From contig SEAL01000006.1 of assembly GCA_004145215.1 (NCBI GenBank), positions 1 to 32,764 of the forward strand: a stretch of 32,764 nucleotides of DNA, in the 5' to 3' direction. A program made the position numbers and the translations under genes. The notes beneath the pieces are model-generated. The model did not search any database and was not told the DNA's origin. It was given only the letters and a program-made list of their open reading frames with translations. Below are positions 29,549 through 32,764 of the stretch, piece by piece (position 1 is the first letter of the stretch; each line of letters starts with the position of its first letter). This DNA comes from Chloroflexota bacterium. GTDB lineage: Bacteria; Patescibacteriota; Saccharimonadia; Saccharimonadales; Saccharimonadaceae.

Positions 29549-30029
29549 GCAGCAAACGACGACTGGCGATATGAAATCAGCGAGTTGTCCTAAATGTAGG
29601 TCAACTCGTTTGCTGCTAAAAGGAACAGGACTGTCATGTACTAACTGTGGAGAAAAAATAGGTACGACAGCCAATAAATACGGCGCTAAACGTACTGAGT
29701 TCAACGGAAAGATATATGACAGTAAGTTTGAAGCCGGCATTGCTGGTGAACTAGAGACTAGGAAACGCGCCAAGGACATTAAAGACTACGACACTCAGTA
29801 TCGAATAGAGTGCTGGGCGTATCGTGAGGACGGTTCTAAGGCATTCCAGGTCAGACATAAGGTAGATTTTCGTATACACCATAATGACGATTCGTACGAG
29901 CTTTACGAGGCTAAGGGAATTGAAACAGCGGATTATAAATGGCGGCGCAAATTCCTTGAAGAGATTTGGCTACCATTACATAAAGATCATATCTACACAG
30001 TAATTAAACAAAATTCATGGAGGCGATAA
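29541..30029 (+). CDS. DUF1064-like phage protein with N-terminal zinc ribbon
   Basis: A 162-aa protein. Residues ~14-36 form a zinc ribbon, SCPKCRSTRLLL...LSCTNCGEKIG (two CxxC pairs). Residues ~45-160 match the DUF1064 pattern: ANKYGAKRTEFNGKIYDSKFEAGIAGELE, VRHKVDFRIHHNDDSYELYEAKGIETADYKWRRKF. The E...D-F...E-x-K layout recalls PD-(D/E)XK nucleases and Holliday-junction-resolvase-like phage proteins, so a nuclease working with the recombination pair is plausible (inference). SD AAGGA precedes ATG 29541. Confidence 0.8.
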   Translation: MYRQQTTTGDMKSASCPKCRSTRLLLKGTGLSCTNCGEKIGTTANKYGAKRTEFNGKIYDSKFEAGIAGELETRKRAKDIKDYDTQYRIECWAYREDGSKAFQVRHKVDFRIHHNDDSYELYEAKGIETADYKWRRKFLEEIWLPLHKDHIYTVIKQNSWRR

Positions 30030-30181
30030 TGGCAAAATATTATGTTGAAGTTCATTCGGAGGCAATCAAAGAGTTTGACGACATTGAAGCAGATACAGAC
30101 GAAGAGGCTAAAGAGTATGCTCTCGAAAATACTGATCTTGAAGACCCTGTGATTTTCTCAATGTTTAGGATTGAAGAATAG
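30029..30181 (+). CDS. Small acidic hypothetical protein (too short for the ORF track)
   Basis: A 50-aa frame from ATG 30029 (TAATG overlap with the upstream stop, SD GGAGG 5 nt before) to TAG 30181. The sequence MAKYYVEVHSEAIKEFDDIEADTDEEAKEYALEN is very acidic and resembles short phage proteins with a beta-alpha 'DUF-like' pattern. No function is known. SD and overlap make it a confident gene. Confidence 0.7.
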   Translation: MAKYYVEVHSEAIKEFDDIEADTDEEAKEYALENTDLEDPVIFSMFRIEE

Positions 30182-30182
30182 C

Positions 30183-30395
30183 ATGGAAAACATCAAAGCA
30201 CTCAAAACCCAAAAGAACATCAACTACTGGTGGGATGAACTAGAACAAGCAGAACGTGTCATAGAAAGTGATCGTGAAGACATTGAAACCCAAGAAGAGC
30301 GACGATCGCGAGCATTGGGGATGTTGGGACTGCTGGGTGTTAAAAACCCGCTTGGAGTAGAGCGAAACCTCGATTTAGGCGACGAGCCAGCGTAA
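30183..30395 (+). CDS. Small coiled-coil hypothetical protein
   Basis: A 70-aa protein from ATG 30183 (GAAGA as weak SD). The ORF track's earlier TTG lies inside the preceding gene. Charged helices (WWDELEQAERVIESDREDIETQEERRSRALG) predict a coiled coil. No family recognised. Confidence 0.55.
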   Translation: MENIKALKTQKNINYWWDELEQAERVIESDREDIETQEERRSRALGMLGLLGVKNPLGVERNLDLGDEPA

Positions 30396-30399
30396 TGCC

Positions 30400-30645
30400 A
30401 TGGAAAACAAAGCATCTAAATTAGCAATAGGTGGAATGATAGCCGGTATCGCAGCGTATGACGTGTTGTGTCCTCCTGGCCAAACTATCAGCGAGGGGTT
30501 CGATCGACTGATTGAGCGATTCCCAATAACAACGTACACGGCAATAGGAGTCACGGCTTTGCATCTTGCGAACGTCTTACCGCCTAGGCTTGATCCACTA
30601 CATCAATTAACGGCTCTGAAGAGCTTACGGAAGGATAGAGAATAA
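30400..30645 (+). CDS. Hypothetical phage membrane-associated protein
   Basis: An 81-aa protein with two moderately hydrophobic helices (ASKLAIGGMIAGIAAYDVLC and TTYTAIGVTALHLANVLPPRLDPLH). The pattern 'HLANVLPPRLDPLHQL' recalls small membrane proteins of actinobacteriophages, which would fit phages sharing an actinobacterial host environment. This is a resemblance only. It starts at ATG 30400 four bases after the upstream stop and ends in a TAATG overlap. Confidence 0.6.
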   Translation: MENKASKLAIGGMIAGIAAYDVLCPPGQTISEGFDRLIERFPITTYTAIGVTALHLANVLPPRLDPLHQLTALKSLRKDRE

Positions 30646-30737
30646 TGGATGACAATACGGCAAGTGTGATAATTAGCATTGCGTTTCTTATATTTGTAGC
30701 AGTATTATGCTGGATTTTTAGCCGGTGTGAAAAATGA
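30645..30737 (+). CDS. 30-residue single-pass membrane peptide (too short for the ORF track)
   Basis: The frame from ATG 30645 (TAATG overlap) to TGA 30737 encodes one hydrophobic helix (SVIISIAFLIFVAVLCWIF) with a short charged end (SRCEK). AAGGA stands before the start. It overlaps the next gene by ATGA. Two membrane peptides in a row (30400 and 30645) suggest an envelope-related role. Confidence 0.55.
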   Translation: MDDNTASVIISIAFLIFVAVLCWIFSRCEK

Positions 30738-30904
30738 GTGACATTCTAAAACCCTGCCAAGAACTCTGTGACGAACTAAGCGGACTCACAAGCGAAAACT
30801 TAATGAACATACCACCAAGGAAGATTGAAGAGAACAATCGTCGTATGGCGCATGTAGCATTTGAATTAACTATGAGGCTATTAGAGCAGACGGAGGCAGC
30901 ATGA
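30734..30904 (+). CDS. Small hypothetical protein (too short for the ORF track)
   Basis: A 56-aa helical protein from ATG 30734 (ATGA overlap) to TGA 30904, ending in another ATGA overlap. It begins MSDILKPCQELCDELSGLTSEN. No motif recognised. The double overlap supports translation. Confidence 0.6.
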   Translation: MSDILKPCQELCDELSGLTSENLMNIPPRKIEENNRRMAHVAFELTMRLLEQTEAA

Positions 30905-31290
30905 TAGATAACGAACTATTCAAACTGTGTGAAGATGTGTATAAGCGATGCCCTGACTGGTACATGAAGGGCAGTAATCTACATAACCCACAAGCATGGT
31001 GGTCAATAGATGGTGAATTGATGCCACAACCGGCTGACAGTCACAATCTCAGGTGGAATCAAATTGTTGCACCGCTCTACACCTCCGACTACCTACTAGA
31101 GATGCTACCACAATACACCGATGCCAAACACAGGTTGACGTTACAACCAGTTGCAGAGTTAGGGCGATGGGCGGCTAGTTATGATGACACAAACAGAAAA
31201 GAGGACAGGCACGGTGTTCACAGTGCTGACACCCCACTCAAAGCCCTCCTCAAGCTTTGCTTGGCACTCAAGGATGCGGGTGAGTTGTGA
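30901..31290 (+). CDS. Hypothetical phage protein, paralogue of the gene at 32521
   Basis: A 129-aa protein. MIDNELFKLCEDVYKR, a variable middle, and LYTSDYLLEMLPQY are shared in order with the partial protein at the right edge (MNDNELLELCKDVEAK... AYTSDYLLEKLQF). The N-terminal helix and YTSDYLLE block define a small repeated family. The C-terminal part (DTPLKALLKLCLALKDAGEL) suits a helical regulatory or binding protein. The first gene of the pair starts with SD GGAGG and is followed by an HNH endonuclease in a GTGA overlap. Confidence 0.65.
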   Translation: MIDNELFKLCEDVYKRCPDWYMKGSNLHNPQAWWSIDGELMPQPADSHNLRWNQIVAPLYTSDYLLEMLPQYTDAKHRLTLQPVAELGRWAASYDDTNRKEDRHGVHSADTPLKALLKLCLALKDAGEL

Positions 31291-31781
31291 CGGGGTACGT
31301 GCCGATAAAAGGGTTTGAACCCTACTACTCGATCAATCGCGAAGGCGAAATTCTTAGTCATCGCTTTGGGCTGCCGCTAAAGCATAATCTGAGTACAGAC
31401 TATCCCCGTGTGACACTCTACAAACCTGGTGTTCGAGGCAAGACAAAATCGATACACAGGCTTTTGTGTGAGCACTTCATAAAAAACCCAAAGAACTTAC
31501 CACTAGTAAATCATATCAATGGAAATACGAACGATTTTCGTTTAAACAATCTTGAGTGGGCAAGCCATGAATACAACGTCAAGGACGGATACAACAGGGG
31601 TCGGGTACACCCCCAACAAGGAAAAAGATATGTAGACAGAAAGAGGGAATGTGAAATGTGTAAACAAACATTTGAATATGTAAAACCGCAACAGCGATTC
31701 TGTAGCAAGAAGTGCGCCGGGATAAACAATTTGAAGATTGCGGGGGTTGTTGCCCTCCACGAAGCAGGAGAACTAAAGTAA
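31287..31781 (+). CDS. NUMOD4/HNH endonuclease (homing-type) with C-terminal zinc motif
   Basis: A 164-aa endonuclease. The N-terminal NUMOD4-like segment reads VPIKGFEPYYSINREGEILSHR. The HNH core is VTLYKPGVRGKTKSIHRLLCEHFIKNPKNLPLVNHINGNTNDFRLNNLEWASHEYNV, with the typical 'V-x-H-x-x-L' and 'N-H-x-x-G-x-x-x-D-N-R-x-x-N-L-x-W' elements. A C-terminal zinc motif (CEMCKQTFEY..RFCSKKC) is an addition to the basic fold. Such genes are usually free-standing or intron homing endonucleases that spread between phage genomes. It sits between the two paralogues' region and starts in a GTGA overlap, with GTG as start codon. Confidence 0.85.
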   Translation: MTGYVPIKGFEPYYSINREGEILSHRFGLPLKHNLSTDYPRVTLYKPGVRGKTKSIHRLLCEHFIKNPKNLPLVNHINGNTNDFRLNNLEWASHEYNVKDGYNRGRVHPQQGKRYVDRKRECEMCKQTFEYVKPQQRFCSKKCAGINNLKIAGVVALHEAGELK

Positions 31782-31900
31782 TGTTCCACTACCTACTAAA
31801 AGGTCACAAAAAGAGAGTAAAAGTACTAATGTACGACAAATACGGATTTGCAGATATTGTGAGTGAGTGTTTGGCCTGCGGAGGAGAGATTGATGAGTAG
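31781..31900 (+). CDS. Small hypothetical protein with CxxCGG (too short for clear assignment)
   Basis: A 39-aa frame from ATG 31781 (TAATG overlap; GCAGGAG as SD about 10 nt upstream) to TAG 31900. Ends in ECLACGGEIDE, half of a zinc-ribbon. The ORF track's longer frame from 31712 overlaps the HNH gene out of frame and is not preferred. Confidence 0.5.
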   Translation: MFHYLLKGHKKRVKVLMYDKYGFADIVSECLACGGEIDE

Positions 31901-32159
31901 TAACGAATCAACAGAACAGAAGATAGACAAAGTGCTAAAGAGCTTTCTTATTGGTTATGTCGATCACAAGGGAAGTCCTAACCAGCTCCACGATGACGCT
32001 AAGCAAGCCCTCCTATCGCTAATCGCAGAAGCAGAAGACAGACGGAGTGCGCAGGAAAATGAAGCGACCGTCGCTAATCTAAAAAAGATCAAAGCCGGAT
32101 ATTTCGACATTGATTACATGATCAAATCCTGTCAACTAAACAAGGAGAGTAACGTATGA
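31893..32159 (+). CDS. Hypothetical phage protein
   Basis: An 88-aa helical protein from ATG 31893, behind GGAGGAGA with 5-nt spacing, overlapping the upstream gene by 8 nt. LKSFLIGYVDHKGSPNQLHDDAKQALLSLIAEAEDRR is amphipathic helix. No family recognised. Ends in an ATGA overlap. Confidence 0.6.
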   Translation: MSSNESTEQKIDKVLKSFLIGYVDHKGSPNQLHDDAKQALLSLIAEAEDRRSAQENEATVANLKKIKAGYFDIDYMIKSCQLNKESNV

Positions 32160-32524
32160 CAAAGCTATTGAGCGATGAAGAGTTTAAGCGGGAAATACGC
32201 ACGGCATTCCGACACTCATCTGGAATACCTAACAAACAGGACGCTGAAGAAGGCATTCTCTACCACACATCTTCTGGAGTTGATCACTTCGTGTACCTCG
32301 TAAATAAATTAGTTAATGAACAGAAGCAAGCACACGGGACCGAAGAACGAATTGAAGAGTTCAATTTACTACTCAAACACGGCGAAGAGGCATACCTAGG
32401 TGAGGACTGGTGGGCTGACGAAAATATTAGAAATCAGAGTGCTTGTGAAATACCATTAAGCTACCTCGATCAACGTCGTGAAGAGTTGCAGCGCCTAAGA
32501 AACCAAACAGGAGATAAATCGTGA
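32156..32524 (+). CDS. Hypothetical phage protein
   Basis: A 122-aa soluble, charged protein starting in an ATGA overlap with SD AAGGAGAG. The first half resembles the helix-rich style of the neighbouring 88-aa protein. The second half is acidic with WWADENIRNQSACEIPLSYLDQRREELQRLR. No motif assigned. Ends in a GTGA overlap with the partial gene at the edge. Confidence 0.6.
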   Translation: MTKLLSDEEFKREIRTAFRHSSGIPNKQDAEEGILYHTSSGVDHFVYLVNKLVNEQKQAHGTEERIEEFNLLLKHGEEAYLGEDWWADENIRNQSACEIPLSYLDQRREELQRLRNQTGDKS

Positions 32525-32764
32525 ATGATAACGAGCTATTGGAGCTATGCAAGGATGTGGAAGCCAAGACAAGGTGGGAAGACACAGCATCTGCTTACTT
32601 ATGGGTCGAGGCTCACAACGCTTACGAAGTTGATAACGGCAACCCGCTAGCGTTCGCTCACCCACCAGTACCCGCCTACACCTCCGACTACCTACTAGAG
32701 AAGCTGCAATTTCATTTGGTGCAATACGAATTAGGATACTCGTTCTGGAAAAGACGCTGGGAGC
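32521..32764 (+). CDS. Partial hypothetical phage protein, paralogue of the gene at 30901 (runs off right edge)
   Basis: 81 codons are visible from GTG 32521, with AGGAGA 6 nt upstream and a GTGA overlap with the preceding gene. The N-terminus (M/V)NDNELLELCKDVEAK and AYTSDYLLEKLQ match the 129-aa protein at 30901. At DNA level a stretch covering TACACCTCCGACTACCTACT is identical in both genes, pointing to recent duplication or gene conversion of that block. Confidence 0.6.
   Translation, partial: MNDNELLELCKDVEAKTRWEDTASAYLWVEAHNAYEVDNGNPLAFAHPPVPAYTSDYLLEKLQFHLVQYELGYSFWKRRWE

Noticed and set aside
1-32764. CRISPR array, insertion sequence or integrase
   Set aside because: No evenly spaced direct repeats, no transposase and no tyrosine or serine recombinase motif found in any frame examined by eye.

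Overview
The window looks like a chromosomal segment of a small-genome bacterium of the Candidatus Saccharibacteria (TM7/Patescibacteria) type, running into a prophage or phage-like island. The taxonomic call is an inference. It rests on the set of housekeeping genes placed side by side without their usual operon partners, a RNase HII-YraN fusion, a membrane-anchored HExxH protein next to clpC, a type IV pilus ATPase and pilin, YibE/F, and many short intergenic gaps. The standard code (UGA as stop) fits every gene.

Layout, 1-25,100 (host part). A SpoU-type RNA methylase (minus) and a PilB/GspE-like ATPase (plus) diverge from a 58-bp gap. Then come rplS with a terminator, a fused rnhB-yraN gene, a broken M1 aminopeptidase (minus), a secreted HNH nuclease, a J-domain protein (minus) and nusA with a terminator-like hairpin in its leader. 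Next are clpC (broken) behind a CIRCE operator, a membrane HExxH protein, radA, a PIN-TRAM protein, a class A penicillin-binding protein (minus, missing its N-terminal part), tyrS, a YibE/F permease, a phosphohexomutase, a type IV prepilin, recG, a putative zinc phospholipase/nuclease-like protein and rsmD. The functions are RNA maturation and translation, DNA repair (radA, recG, rnhB), proteostasis (clpC, J-protein), envelope synthesis, and pilus/DNA acquisition.

Layout, 25,100-25,980. Two consecutive intrinsic terminators close the host operon. About 500 bp follow without a convincing protein gene. They hold a perfect 22-bp inverted repeat around a tRNA T-arm-like hairpin, further dyads built on the same GTGCTRG core, and a 64-codon ORF flanked by imperfect inverted repeats. 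I read this as a structured RNA and/or control/attachment region at the left side of the island. No integrase is visible.

Layout, 25,980-32,764. All genes are on the plus strand, small, and stitched by ATGA/GTGA/TAATG overlaps. They include a probable single-strand annealing protein plus YqaJ exonuclease pair, a membrane anchor joined to a lytic transglycosylase through what looks like a programmed -1 frameshift at A_AAA_AAA, a YopX-like protein, a DUF1064-like protein with a zinc ribbon, a NUMOD4/HNH endonuclease, and two paralogous ORFs sharing a YTSDYLLE motif. The last of these runs off the right edge.

Cross-cutting observations. (1) Many host genes have a -10 box ending 6-9 nt before the start codon and no Shine-Dalgarno, so they are probably leaderless, whereas island genes mostly carry SD sequences. 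(2) Three conserved host genes contain four internal deletions. Three of the four junctions sit on GGATC and the fourth on GGATG, which points to a common cause (assembly or cloning artefact, or microhomology deletion).
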